Positions 1-10,820 are shown, numbered from the stretch's first letter. The stretch: 64,000 bases of DNA from Salminus brasiliensis (GCF_030463535.1 NC_132900.1:25873456-25937455); one strand, 5' to 3'. Notes: generated by a model not told the origin, from the letters alone. Made by a program: numbers and translations.

Positions 1-177
1 AACATGGCTGCACAATACAGGGAAAATATTTCCACTCACTCTACATAGAAAGATAAACCATTGGATAGGCACAAGGATGATGCTGCAATTTTGCTTACAC
101 AGTACAAATCTCTCTACTATGATTATATTAGCTATATTATATCACGATTATATAAGTACACCTGAGCAGTAGAACAG

Positions 178-375
178 TCTCGTGAGGTGGTACCGTGACT
201 TAACAATTTATAAATAGTTCAGACCAGAGGCGGATGGGCCCCCTTTGTGAGTCAGGGTTTCATCCTCCAGCTCTAAGGGAGGTTTTCCCTGCCAGTGTCG
301 CCTTTGGGTTGCTCACTGGGGTTTTAGGTTTTTGCTGCTTTGTGACAACACCAGTTGTAAAAAATCCTATTAATA
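178..375 (+). repeat. dispersed fish repeat, 3' tail
   Basis: The stretch ends in a 'ctttgtgacaacaccagttg' tail that recurs almost unchanged at about 62848-62872 (ctttgggacaacaccagttg). In both places it follows a 'gggttttaggttttt'-like segment. Two copies in one window show an interspersed repeat. The sequence resembles a repeat common in ostariophysan fish from memory, but its class is not assigned. Confidence 0.5.
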
Positions 376-2337
376 TGATTTGACATATAAATCTTTAAAA
401 AGTGTCCTTTTGTCCCATAGTGGGAGCACCTGGGGTAAGAGCCACCATTGGCATTTATATGACTTACAGTATTTGCCTTTATCAAACACTGCATTTAAAA
501 GTACACAATTTATATATACACTAGGTAAAATTAAAATTAAGGTCGCAGTCAACCAACAAATCAATAAAAACATGCAAAATATCAATCTTACCAAATAAGT
601 CAACTGATTTTTTTTTTTTTGATCAACTGCTAAAGTTTTTATATGGGCATCTGTTGTTATTCAAACGACAAGAGATCACAATCTCGGTTTGATACAGAAA
701 AAATTTTATGCAAACATGCAAAAAAGCCCTCTTACCAATTACAGTGGATTTATTGCACGCTACAAGTATTCTGACCAATCACAGCACACAGTCAAAATAC
801 ACAGTGTCAGTGAGTGTTCGGAGAATTAAAAGTATTCATGGTATCAACCAGAAGTAGACTATTTGGTCACATTACTGACTCACCAGTGCATTTGTTATCT
901 CATAGTACTACTTTTTCTCCATATCATGCAGCCAGGCTAGACCCACTGTTCAGCCTCAGCTGCTAATCAGCTGACCCCCAAACTCTGAGGACCCTCCGAC
1001 GTCTTGCACTAGAATCGTTCTCCACAAATGTGGAAAAAGCTCATCAATGTCTGCATCAAACATCTAAGTGACGTGTGACATCTTGATGCAACAGACTGAG
1101 CTGTTGGACGACGCATGCAAGAATCATTCCGCTCAATTAGTCATGCTAAGCTTGTTCTCTTTTCACTGGGAGCAAAATGCTGTACATCTACATGCCTACC
1201 AGGCTTAATCCTGAGCCTTGTGTTTGTGCGTGTCCCCAGCCGGTTAAAGGATCTCTCCAACATTTTTCAACCTAATCTGTGTCTGCTGCAACTCTATTGT
1301 TGACACAATGATCATTTTTTTTGATTGACTGGGAAAGAACAGAAAACCCACTGACTCATGTAAAACACATGTTTTAAGGCAGTAAATCTGAGTCAGTTGT
1401 ACATTCAGAGATGGGACTAGTTTTTCAGTAGGAGGGATTTGTGAGAATTTATCATCATGAGTATAAGTTTGAGTATTAAACCCTGCTCTTCAGATAGATC
1501 ATAGATCTGATAAAACCTTAGTCAAAGGAAATGTAACTACTTTTTAACAGTGTTGCTCTAGGAAAGCTATATGTATTGTAAAACAATTCTTAAAACCAGT
1601 TGACAAGAATCTCAAGTGTTCGTCTTTTACCAACACCTGAATTAATGGATTTCAACTGTTGTTGTTTCAAATTTACGCTCCTGCCCATTGACTTCTATTT
1701 TGAGGGAAAAGCGTTTCTGTTTGTTTTCTAGCTCACAGATGCAGAACCCAGACACGATTCTGGAGAACAACTGTTGAGATTTGTCAACAGCAAAACAAAT
1801 AAATCCTTTCCTTTTACTGCTGCTCTTAAATTCATTCACGTGAACTGCCAAGGTAACAACTCTGGGCTTGCAGACTTAGTCAATATGCATAAAAACTGCT
1901 TCCAAAACACACCGGCCACCATCCTTGTTCAACATCCCTACCTTGGTGTTAGCACTGCGGCCACTGGCCACCACAGTGTCAGCACGCTGACTACTGGCCT
2001 CACCCTACATCGCTACCTTGGTAAAAACACATCTGCTAGTGGCCTTCATGGTCCAACATCACTACCTAAATTATTTCACTGTGCCAGAAAACATATTTTT
2101 AAATCTAACATTATACAACATTTGAAACAGTGTCATGGCAAAGTAATTAGCTTCAGCTAGGTTGGCAAAGTGTTGCTATAATTGCTGCTGCTAAATAAAC
2201 CCGATGTAATTATCCATCACAAACATCCGCAAACAGGATAAAACTACTAAGCTATTTCTTTAAAACAGCTGCATTGTAAACCACCAATCCAGCAGGAATA
2301 GAGCTACGTCCTCATGCCTTTTTATGTCGTTCAACAT

Positions 2338-2460
2338 TCAGAGGTTTCTCCACCGCCTCACCAATGCGTACGTGTCTTCGTCGCCCTTTGCCTGATCTAA
2401 GAACCTTCTGTTCAGCTTTTGTTCGTCATATAGTTTCCTTTTTGGCTGTTCCTCAGCCAT
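2338..2460 (-). pseudogene. 40-codon TE-associated ORF fragment (unrecognised family)
   Basis: An ATG at 2460 opens a 40-residue frame (MAEEQPKRKLYDEQKL...) ending at TGA 2338-2340. It is basic and charged, with a C-terminal RRWRNL. From memory it resembles the start of an uncharacterised ORF found repeatedly in fish genomes next to mobile elements (PKRKLYDxQxLxRRxxDQAxG then a RWRxL motif). The middle differs and the frame stops early, so it looks like a decayed fragment. It lies inside an rbm33 intron on the same strand, with no convincing splice sites joining it to rbm33. A genuine microprotein is possible but unsupported. Confidence 0.25.
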
Positions 2461-2929
2461 CTCTTGACAGTGCATGTAGTTCAACACGTAGCTAGCAACT
2501 GCTAAATACACGATCTCACCGGCCCCTCTCCTGGTGCATGAGCACAAACGCCCCCTGCAGCTAAAAGGCTGGAATAATATTGGGCAGCTCGACCCGAGCC
2601 ACTTTGTTTATTTCCTCATTTACAGAACCAGGGCTGAGTACGAACACCACACTTTCTCCCAGCACACCAACAGGCCGGAGAGCTTGCGAAACGCGAGGAA
2701 ACATTTGCTTAATTTTACAAACCTTGTACTGAATTGAAAACATGTACAGCGCCATCAAGCCGAAAAGCTCTGAAGCCCCCAGCTACAAAAACAGAATATC
2801 GGCAGAATATCTTCATTATTTTAGGAAATGTCTTTTTCCTTCCAGCGTCCTTCACAAGTGCCACTCCACCTGACGATGCTGGACCTTATCGCACTCCTCT
2901 TAAGGATAATCTCTTTCTTTGGTTTATCA

Positions 2930-3310
2930 AGTGGACGGAAAAACAACGGGATGAAGAGCATCAATTACCGTCGCCATATTTAAGCCGTGCAGATATCTTT
3001 TAAAAAGGTCAATAATCTTTTCACCTACACAGGCCGTTATCAGATTTCAGCCGAAACGTGGACAGAAGCTCATGCATTATCAGTGCCGGATAATTGGCAG
3101 GGAGTCACAAAGCGCTCTGTTTTTTTTTCCACGGGGATACGAGCCTCAAGGTCAGCGCTCAAACGTGCGGCGGAGTCGACAGGGGGGCTTTACCACCCAC
3201 CAAACAAGCTGTCAGCACTAACTTTGTCAGGGCGCGGACAAATAAACTGCCAGGGAGCGATAATAGATCTAATTTCACCTCTCCTTCACTCCCCGAGCCT
3301 TCAGTGCCCC
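2930..3310. other. complex non-repetitive block in rbm33 intron (possible conserved element)
   Basis: In contrast to its flanks this stretch has balanced base composition, no simple repeats and no obvious TE similarity. Several overlapping frames stay open by chance, which fits sequence of normal complexity. It may be a conserved noncoding element of the shh/eng2 neighbourhood or an unrecognised old repeat. No motif decides it. Confidence 0.2.
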
Positions 3311-3427
3311 AGGGGAGCCGATTCCAAAGCACTGGTCTACCAACACACACATTCACACACATGGACACACACACAGATACACACAAACAAAAACAATGTT
3401 ATCTGAGGAGATAGAGGGAGGACTCAC

Positions 3428-3587
3428 TTGAAATTCATCACCTAAAGGGCCATTGATTTGGATGTCGAAAACTTCACCATGGTCCAGTTCTTCTCCTGCC
3501 TGCTGGTCACCAGTGCATTTTATCGGTTCCTCAGCATGATGAGAGGCTCCGTCCATTTGCTCATTTTCCAGGTGTGAGGCCCCACCA
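3428..3587 (-). CDS. rbm33: rbm33 coding exon 4 (NAGNAG acceptor)
   Basis: This is the fourth coding exon on the minus strand. It enters with 1 nt completing a serine codon and contributes 53 full codons (GGASHLENEQ ... GPLGDEFQ), then ends at a GTGAGT donor (complement of 3422-3427). The segment GEVFDIQINGPLGDEF aligns by eye with DEVLDIEINEPLDEF in the acidic N-terminal part of human RBM33, and this match is the main protein-level reason for naming the gene. The acceptor reads ...GCAAGCAG: two AGs 3 nt apart, so the exon starts at 3587 or 3590 with or without one extra serine, and both options keep frame. The acceptor's polypyrimidine tract is poor because a CATA repeat lies directly upstream. 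Confidence 0.82.
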
Positions 3588-3599
3588 CTGCTTGCAAAT

Positions 3600-3626
3600 G
3601 TACATACATACATACATACATACATA
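3600..3626. repeat. CATA tetranucleotide repeat
   Basis: About six units of 'cata' lie immediately upstream (on the minus strand) of the rbm33 exon 4 acceptor. On that strand the tract reads TATG and replaces a proper pyrimidine tract, so repeat length could affect splicing of the exon. Confidence 0.8.
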
Positions 3627-3714
3627 CTGTATATGTACTAATCTAACTAATATACAGTACATATATTAGTACAGTATTTTCTGTAAAATTTATTTATTAT
3701 ACAGTATTTTTCCA

Positions 3715-3802
3715 ATTAAATGGTTCTTTGTATAAGTAAAATAGTTCTTCTATGGCATTATTCAAAGAACCCTTTTGTCACACTTTTATTTGTAAGAGTG
3801 TA
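3715..3802. mobile_element. short inverted-repeat element fragment ('AAGAACC' family)
   Basis: It contains 'ggttctttg', 'gttcttctatggcat', 'aaagaaccctttt' and ends in 'cttttatttgtaagagtg'. The same wording recurs at many sites near eng2 (see 35961-36365 and 56134-56398). It is a truncated copy. Confidence 0.55.
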
Positions 3803-3975
3803 TAGTGCAGGGTGGGTGGGCAATTCCAATCCTGGAGGGTGGAATTCCTGCACCGTTTTTGGCTTTACCTGCTCAAGCACACCTGTTTCAGCCCACCTGT
3901 AAACTGACAAGTTTAGCAGGTCTGTTAGAGCAGGGAAATCAGCAAACTGTGCTGAACCCACCCCTGGTGCACAGT
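3803..3975. repeat. dispersed repeat with 'cctgctcaagcacacctg' core
   Basis: The segment (caattccaatcctggagg ... cctgctcaagcacacctg) resembles a very common fish interspersed repeat known from memory. Only one copy is in this window, so the call rests on recall. Confidence 0.4.
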
Positions 3976-5150
3976 CATGGCCAAAAACGTTGCCACTATT
4001 GCACTGCTTTCAGAAAATGCACCACTTCTCTCACAACACTGTTGCAGTTATAAATGCTTTGGTGTTCACGTGGCCTGGACAAAATTATTGGCACCTTAAC
4101 ATTTGGTAGAACACCCTTTAGAATTAATAACTGAAATCTATCACTTGCTGTATCCCTGAATAAGCTTCTTACAGGTCTCTACTGGAATTTGGGGACACTA
4201 TTCTTTCACCAACTACTCCAGGTCTCTCAGATTTGTAGAGTGCCTTCTCTCTGTTTTGAGATCTCTGGTGGATTTGTTCTAGACGATTTAGATCTGCACT
4301 CATTGTTGGTCACTTCAGAACTCCATTTCTGGTTGTTTTTTGAGGTATGCTTTGGGTCATTGTCCTGCTGAAAGACCCATGATCTCTGATAGAGACCCAG
4401 CTTTCTGACACTGGCCCCTACGTTGCCTGTTGCGTTATGGAAAAAAAAGTCTAATCACGCTATTTAAAGACATATTTTACAATATTCAATATTTTGTCAT
4501 GTAGACAAAACCAGCTCCCATACTGAATACTATGAGTTTTACTCAAAATATGCTTTACTCCATCTTTGTAATGAAATGTGCAGTTAATCAGTGCTCTTTA
4601 AGCACTGACAATAATCACAATACACTCATAAAAGCATAGTGTACCAAGAACAACGAAATTTATCACAATACTATAAAATATTGTCATACTGCCCAGCTCT
4701 ATATGGTAGTCTTCGGATTTCATAATGCCATGCATACAGTCAGGGCATCCAGTGCCAGAAGCAGCCAAACAACCTCAAAACATCTATAAACCTTCACCAT
4801 GTTTGACATATTGTTGTATCCTCAGGTAACCTCCATTTTTGTTTAGGTCTCAGGTTTTGTGTCAACAGTGGGGTGCTCCTGGGTCTCCTACTATAGCATC
4901 CCATTTAATTCAGATGACGTCCGATAGTGCAATCTTGCACTGCTGTACCTTGTGTCTGCAGGTCAGCTCGAATGCTCCCCAGTGTTCAGTAATCATTCTG
5001 GGATTGTGGTGCATTTCTTGAAAGAAGTGCAGGGGAGCCAATTTTTTTACCTTATTATTTTCAATATTTTTTACCTTATTATAAATCCTTCCCCAGATGC
5101 TGGTGTACAGCTGGAGATTGTAGCCAGTTTGCTAATGTACAGTTTGTGTA
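3976..5150. mobile_element. Tc1-like DNA transposon remnant with nested insertion
   Basis: The left part (about 3976-4436: 'cagtcatggccaaaaacg', 'ttcttacaggtctctactgg', 'ctccaggtctctcagattt') and the right part (from about 4706: 'cataatgccatgcatacagt', 'ccttcaccatgtttgac') read as one fish Tc1-like element from memory, antisense to transposase. They are split by an unrelated insert at about 4437-4705. No usable transposase frame survives. The right boundary is uncertain. Confidence 0.45.
4437..4705 (-). mobile_element. hAT-like short element ('ggctgggcaatatgg' family), nested
   Basis: On the minus strand this insert begins near 'ccatatagagctgggcagta' and is rich in 'acaatattttat' motifs. A second copy starts at 21629 on the plus strand with 'gggctgggcaatatggt'. 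Both interrupt Tc1-like remnants. Related ends occur at 31456-32190. Confidence 0.5.
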
Positions 5151-5456
5151 ATAAACCCTCCTGTCTTGTATCAGTGGTCAGTATCTGACCGCCAGAGCCA
5201 CTCTTGGCTGGATCCCTTTGGTGGATGAACCAAAATAGTGACACTGACGTTTGGAAAACTGGAGAAAAACAAAATGTGGCTGTGGTTGATACACTTGTCC
5301 CCTAGCCAAACACATTCACACTTGGCTGTTTCTCCAGTGCTGGAACTTCGCACTGATGTTTGTTCTAGAGGTCTAGAGGACCTCAACCATCAACCTTTCA
5401 GCTAACAGCTTCTCAATACGCCCGACAGTGGAGCAGAGTGGAAAAGTTCACCTTAC

Positions 5457-5521
5457 CTGGTAGTTAGGTCCTCTTCATCGCTACGCAAAAGGTCATCATT
5501 CAGCTCTTCATCCCAAACGTC
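5457..5521 (-). CDS. rbm33: rbm33 coding exon 3
   Basis: The exon has an excellent acceptor (gtttttcag before 5521) and a GTAAGG donor (complement of 5451-5456). It enters in phase 0, carries 21 codons plus 2 nt, and encodes DVWDEELNDDLLRSDEED-LTT. The DEELNDDLLxSD core is nearly identical to DEELNDDLLQSDNEDEE of human RBM33 (recalled), which strongly supports the gene call. The encoded segment is highly acidic, as in the family N-terminus. Confidence 0.88.
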
Positions 5522-5667
5522 CTGAAAAACACACCAGCAATTTTTACACACAATCGAAATACACATAATCCCATCATTCTTACAGCAGGTCATTTGTTCA
5601 AGCGCTCAGAAAGCTCCCAGAGGGTACTGCATTTCCTTCTAAATGATCAGTAGGTCACATACACCCA

Positions 5668-5800
5668 TGGGCCACTTTATTAGAAACTCCTACCTTGTGC
5701 CTCCACTTACTGGCCACTTTATCAGAAACCCCTACCATGTACTTCCAGTCGCTGGCCACTTTATTAGAAACATCTACCTTGCACCTTCCTTCACTAACCA
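5668..5800. repeat. three tandem 42-bp units ('ggccactttattagaaac')
   Basis: 'ggccacttta' starts near 5670, 5712 and 5754, giving a 42-bp period with three diverged copies. The unit word is a familiar fish dispersed repeat. The period is a multiple of three, so both strands stay open by chance; I do not read it as coding. Confidence 0.8.
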
Positions 5801-7289
5801 ACAAATGAAGAACTGGATGTATCTGAGAGAGATTTTTGGGCATATACTTACAGAAATAAGACTGGTGAGAGTCCAGGTGCAGTGTTTGTTAGCAAAGTTA
5901 GCCTAGCATCTCCTGTTCTAAACTAAAGAAGCATGTGTCAGATACAAAACGTGTCGACTAATCTACTGTGTTTGGGGTCCGTGATTAATCATGTTACCTT
6001 GATTTTTCAAACGAATTATTTCTTTAAGTAGCTTGCATTCGCATAACCTCCAAGAACACAGCATAACAGTGTATTTATTTGTGTTATTTGTATATATGTT
6101 AGGTACGCTAAGGTGGAAAAAAAAATACAATTCACAATCTCAATTCCCGAAAGCAAGTTTAGATCCCAACGTGAGGATTACCCAATAACAAAAACCTTTA
6201 CTACTTCTGCTGGACAGGCCTGACTGTAGGCTTCATTCATGCATCATTCAATAAAGCACTGCCAACGTATATTAGTGCTATTGCAATCACAACACTAGCC
6301 AGGTGAATGCCCTGCAGTTCCCCGACATAAAATCATACTAGTCTAGAGGCCCCACCACAGTTGGAACTAGTTTCGATGTTGTCAGCTCTTTTCAGAGGCG
6401 GCACACACTGCATCTCTGCTGGAAGACATAGCGCGTGGATAATATGCCATTACTGGTGAGAGGAGCACTGCAGCCTCCCCTGCCAAGAAACCACCTGTCA
6501 CCCATCCTGAGGCAGAAATGTGACACCTTTACCTTAAACCTGGTGCTGCAACACAGCTACCTGCTACTTTACATTAGACCTGTCCGTGTAATACATGAAT
6601 CTATGACTAGAAGGGATGTACTGATATGGAAACCCTGGGACATGCTTTCTCCATGCTAGTCTTTAAGGCCATTTTCTCCATTTTTGCATAGATTCCTAAA
6701 TTTGCTTTTAATGACACCTGAATAGAAGACAATACCCACATGTTTTTTTATCAAAAGGTTCACAACAATCTGAGCTCTCTCTATGAGGAGAGTGACCTAG
6801 AGCACTGTGTGAAGAGATGCTCTTGCTGAAAAATTTAAGTCAGACTTTAGAAGTTTCTGAGTGTCCATTGGTCAGTTTCACACAAAACATAGACGGACAC
6901 ACAAATCCAGCAATTACAGATGAGAGGCAAATGACGGATGACGCATGAATCCAGCAGTTAGACACGACTTCATTGCCTTCTAACTCCACGTGTGTCGTGT
7001 ACAACCTGGCAGATGATATACAGTCTGTCAGATTGTAAGTATTTCTGAGTTGTATTATCGCAGAGATATTAATAAAAACATTGAGATACATCAAATTTGT
7101 CATTCCAGGGCATTTATTTATACTGCATTTTGGAATAATCAAAAGGTTAGGCATGAATCAGTATTGTCGGATTACTCTGCAAACCAAACAATCGCCAATA
7201 TAACCGATAACGACAAAATAAAATTAAAAACTGCAACCCATCAACTGACCGATCTGATCTAATAACACATCAGGGTAATCAATACTTAC

Positions 7290-7347
7290 ATTAAGATCAT
7301 CAAGCGAGTCGTCTTCAAGAATGCCTTCTTCTTCATCGTCAATATCA
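7290..7347 (-). CDS. rbm33: rbm33 coding exon 2
   Basis: The exon has a GTAAGT donor (complement of 7284-7289) and an acceptor ending ...TTAAAAAG after a pyrimidine-rich run. The first nucleotide completes a serine codon begun in exon 1 (AG|T), and 19 codons follow (DIDDEEEGILEDDSLDDLN), ending in phase 0 as exon 3 requires. Nearly half the residues are Asp or Glu. Phase continuity through four introns is good evidence that these small exons belong together. Confidence 0.82.
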
Positions 7348-8114
7348 CTTTTTAAGAAAAAAGGTTAGAGAAAAGGGCATGAAAAACAAGCTTGATGCTT
7401 CTTGTTTCTTCTTTACGCCTCCTTCTTGCTCAATTACTTCTTAGAAGTGTAGATGCCTAAATGGTTCTTAACTATGTTTATATGCACATAATTGCTAAAC
7501 TAAGACCTTGTTTACAACTGTTCATTTCCTATGTCTTAACTATCAGGATTATATCTGGATTATATCAAACCATATAAAAATGCAAGTGTGAACACACCCA
7601 AGACCAGACAGAAATCTGATCACTCAAACCACTTCAGGAGGTCTGAGACACATTTGAGCCACAAGTTTTAGCAGTGTAAACACTGCAGTCTCTCCAGCAT
7701 GCCTTCGACAGCCAAAGGTTCTCCCAGTAAAACTAAAACACCAGTAATATTTGCAGCTCAACTACGCTATTAGCACATTTCATCCCACACAGCAATCGGA
7801 TTTCAGTCAGACTAACTGATGACGCATTTGACTATCGAGCGCAAATGCATGTGGCTAAAATCTCATCAGGATACAATCCAGATACTAGTCAGATGAAGCT
7901 ATGAGGTGTAAACAGGGTTTAAGTCTAGGAAACTGGACTGAATCAAGGCGTTCAAAGTAGCTGTGTAATAGACTAGTCCATTTATAGTCCTGCTTACACA
8001 CAGGCCAGCACAGACTTTCCGATGTGACACGCCCACTTCAATTTGTTTCACGTTGTAGAAAAAGAGAGTTCATGTCTCACCAGATTAACTTGCACACATG
8101 CAGCAAATACGACC

Positions 8115-8553
8115 AAAACAGCTCTGACCCATCAAGGCACGGATGCCACAAGACCCCCAATGGTGTCTTGTGGTATCTATAAGCAAGACTTTAACAAGAG
8201 ATCCTATAAGTCATGCAAGTGGTGAAGTGGGTCCTTCGTGGATTGCATCAGCTGCGGTTTGGGCGCCCATGATCCTACCATCATTTCCCCGGTTACACCC
8301 CACCAAGAACTCCCCACAAGACCTTAGATGCCCTGACCCAGTTGACTAGCCATCACTATTTGGCCCTTGTTAAAGTGGCTCAGTTTCTCACACTTGTCAA
8401 TTTGTCCAGCTTCCAACACATCAGCTTCAAGAACCGACTGTTCACTCACTGCCCAATATATCCCACCCCTTGACAGATGCCACCGCAACTAGATAATCAA
8501 AAATGTTGTTCACATCACCTGTCAGTGGTTTTAATGTTATGGCTGAGTGGTGT
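8115..8553 (-). mobile_element. internally deleted Tc1/IS630-family transposon
   Basis: The plus strand carries the complement of a fish Tc1-like transposase gene: segments such as 'gggcgcccatgatcctacc', 'tgacccagttgactagccat' and 'gcccaatatatcccacccct', then a terminal 'ttttaatgttatggctgag'. The middle of the transposase is missing (the text jumps from the 3' part to the 5' part), as in a nonautonomous derivative. Related copies are at 62210-62760 and 63900-64000 in this window. Confidence 0.6.
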
Positions 8554-8893
8554 ATATTGGTCAGAAATGTAAACAGCCTATAGTTCTACATTATAAGCCA
8601 TATTAGGTCAGGTCAGCATGACCCAAACCTAGATGTCCACAGACGAGTTTAGGATACTGAAATGTTTTAAAAGCAGCACTAGAATTAGGACTACACTCAG
8701 ACCAAAGGCAATCAGCACCAGCTCCTGATACAAAACAATTACGCTTGTGTAAACTGAAGCTTTCTTTAGGAGCAGACAACAATTACATTAAGCTAACATG
8801 GCTGCTTTTCACATCATTGAACAGTGCTAATCCCATCCCAGTAAACAAACAAAACAAACCCAATTAGTGAAGTGTGAAATCAGTAAGTTTTAC

Positions 8894-8919
8894 CTGTTCA
8901 GTGCAGACTCCATGTCCAT
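8894..8919 (-). CDS. rbm33: rbm33 first coding exon, start codon
   Basis: The exon spans 8894-8959 (acceptor ...CCCTGACAG, donor GTAAAA); translation starts at ATG 8917-8919. Eight codons (MDMESALN) plus 2 nt are encoded. In the same frame upstream there are TGA codons at the exon edge, so this ATG is the first usable one. The predicted start MDMESALNSDIDDEEEG differs from the human N-terminus (MAAALG..., recalled), which begins in the first exon. Either the fish gene starts downstream or an alternative first exon exists. The gene product is an RNA-binding protein with a C-terminal RRM, which is outside the window; the visible 103 residues are only the acidic N-terminal region. Confidence 0.75.
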
Positions 8920-8959
8920 GCTCTTCCCCTGGTGTCGTTCTGCCTTATAGGCTCATCAT
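8920..8959 (-). other. rbm33: rbm33 5' UTR part of exon 2
   Basis: This is the noncoding part of the exon with the start codon, bounded by a clear acceptor at 8960-8961 (CAG on the minus strand). It contains in-frame TGA codons just inside the exon, which rules out extension of the reading frame upstream. Confidence 0.65.
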
Positions 8960-9294
8960 CTGTCAGGGAAAAAGACACAGCGTCTTTAACAAAGCCTACA
9001 TGGTTCCGCACAATCTAAAATGTGTAGATTTCAAAAATTGTACAAATAAGTTAAGAAATGATTCGGTGGGGAAAAAAAGCCAGACGTCCGAGTTTCAGTA
9101 AATGGTGGTGCCACTGTTTTACCCTAGTTTAGGGAAGAATTTGGCCCAGACCTTGTTTTATAAGGTGAAGGGGCACATGTAAGATGTCGTAAAGCAATAC
9201 AGTCCATAAGGGAAATGTATTTCATAATAAAACATTTCATATAAACGTTTCATTTCATTGGTGGGTTTAGAGAGTTAATAAAATGGCTTAATTT

Positions 9295-9700
9295 ACCTTA
9301 AATCTATGGACAAAAGTATCGGGACACCTGCTCCTTCCGTTGTTTCCACCAAAATCAAGGGAACTGGGGGAAAAAAAAAACACTTTTTCTGTAGTTACTG
9401 TCTCTACTGTCCAGGGAAGAGGGCTTTCTATTAGATTTTGGAGGAGCATTGCTGTAAAAATTTGATTGCATTCAGTGACAAGAGCGTTAGTGAGGTCAGG
9501 GTGTTGGTTGATCGCCACCCCACCTCATCCCCAACGTACTGAATGAAGCCCTATCCATCATTCCAGAGAACACAGTTCCTCTGCTCCACAGCTCAATGGT
9601 GGGGGGCTTTATAACCCCTCTAGCCCACATCTAACATAAGACATGGGCTAATAGCTTCATGCTTATCTGACCCAAAGAGCCCCATTCTATAGGAAATACA
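9295..9700. mobile_element. dispersed DNA-transposon-like repeat, class unassigned
   Basis: It begins 'ggacaaaagtatcgggacac' and continues 'actgtctctactgtccaggg', 'gcattcagtgacaagagcg', 'ccacagctcaatggtggggg'. This is a widespread fish repeat from memory. No coding capacity remains. It lies in rbm33 intron 1. Confidence 0.5.
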
Positions 9701-9834
9701 AATAGTCAGCAATAGGTGAAAATTGAAGTAGACGCGTGCATTGACTGGAAGATTTGTCTATGATATATCAGCAAGTTTACTATAAAATAAATATGAAATA
9801 GCTACAGCTTAAAAACGCCGAGACACCCCAGTTT

Positions 9835-10215
9835 AAAGCACAGGCCAGTAGCTGAGTAACGCCACGGCTAGCTAGCTAACGGCTACCTAGCTAGCTAACG
9901 TTAGCTACCTGTACCCTTTCGAATTACCAGTAGAAGAAGGCTAGCCTGTTTGCTACGCAGCTAGTGCTAACTGGCTAGCAAAACCCCGAAGAATTAGCTA
10001 CCTAAAGACAGTTAGCTAGTAAGCTATCTGACTTACCTAAATTTGCTTTCATTATCCAACCATGTCCGTTTTCAGATTAGCGATGTAGCTAGTTAGCTAG
10101 CTATCACCACCATCCTCGTTTCAGTCAGTTAGCTAGCTAGCTAGGCTAACAGGCTCTGCTAACAGCACGCGCTAAGCTAACGGTCAACGCTAATTAGCTA
10201 GCCAGCTAGCTAGCT
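9835..10215. repeat. dense GCTAGC/GTTAGC-type repeats beside the rbm33 first exon
   Basis: Words such as 'gctagctagctaac', 'gttagctacc' and 'agctagctagctaggctaac' recur dozens of times in both orientations (GCTAGC is palindromic). The stretch ends directly at the rbm33 exon 1 donor. Such runs are common in teleost DNA and can fold into hairpins. Confidence 0.8.
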
Positions 10216-10222
10216 AACTTAC

Positions 10223-10330
10223 CTCCGCTCCGGCTCAGTCGTGTCAAGGACTGTTGGCAATATGGAAGAAAACAGATAGCCGCGATATTATTATATTTTA
10301 AGGCTATAGATAGAGAACTAGAGGAGGGAC
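10223..10330 (-). promoter_or_regulatory. rbm33: rbm33 noncoding first exon and promoter region
   Basis: On the minus strand a strong donor GAG|GTAAGT has its GT at 10221-10222. The preceding sequence is GC-enriched (gccggagcggag) and lacks an ATG, so it fits a 5' UTR exon. The transcription start is not visible; the right limit given is a guess. The next acceptor is at 8960, giving a 1.26-kb intron. Confidence 0.5.
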
Positions 10331-10819
10331 AATGAGTGAACTCAGGCTTTCTGTAATGAAATCAGGGGTGTAAACCAGACTAGCTGAGCGCAGGGTTGCC
10401 GTACTGCCGTACTGCCCCCCAAAATGCACAAGCAGCCCAACAGCACGCTTCAGCATTTTAACAATAATAAACAATATTAAACGTTAACCAGACCTGATGA
10501 TCCTTTTGATTGTTTAATTTGCATGTGTATATTAATTTAATTTGAACAAATGGACAAATTAATGAATACATTTTTTTCAAAGTGTAAGATTTTGTAATGT
10601 ACTTTTATAATAGAACACGTGGCCCTATGCAATCAGAAAAGTAAATAAATAAAATTTTGCATTTTACACTTCGGCATTGTGAGAGCCAAACGAGAGCCAA
10701 AATCGTTAGCCTATCTGATAGCCAGCTAGCTATAGCTAGGTAACTGATGCCGTTTAGTGTACGTGGGAAGAAGGTGGGCTTATGTAAACATCAGCTATTA
10801 AAAAGAAGCAATACAGTAT

Positions 10820-10820
<1 letters not shown>

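Larger units (their letters stand above)
1..3427. other. rbm33: rbm33 intron, left part, running off the window
   Basis: No further rbm33 exon could be recognised here on the minus strand. I looked for the acidic/basic stretch that follows the EPLDEF-like motif in human RBM33 and did not find it. The stretch holds a dispersed-repeat tail (about 178-375), a TE-like small ORF with an adjoining repeat-like region (2338-2760), a complex non-repetitive block (about 2930-3310) and AC and CATA microsatellites. The next exon must therefore lie beyond the left edge, or it was missed. Confidence 0.6.

Noticed and set aside
1774..2160. 128-residue plus-strand frame with Thr/Ser/His-rich repeats
   Set aside because: Built on an imperfect internal repeat (taccttggt, gccactggcc); no family match, no splice context, antisense to rbm33.
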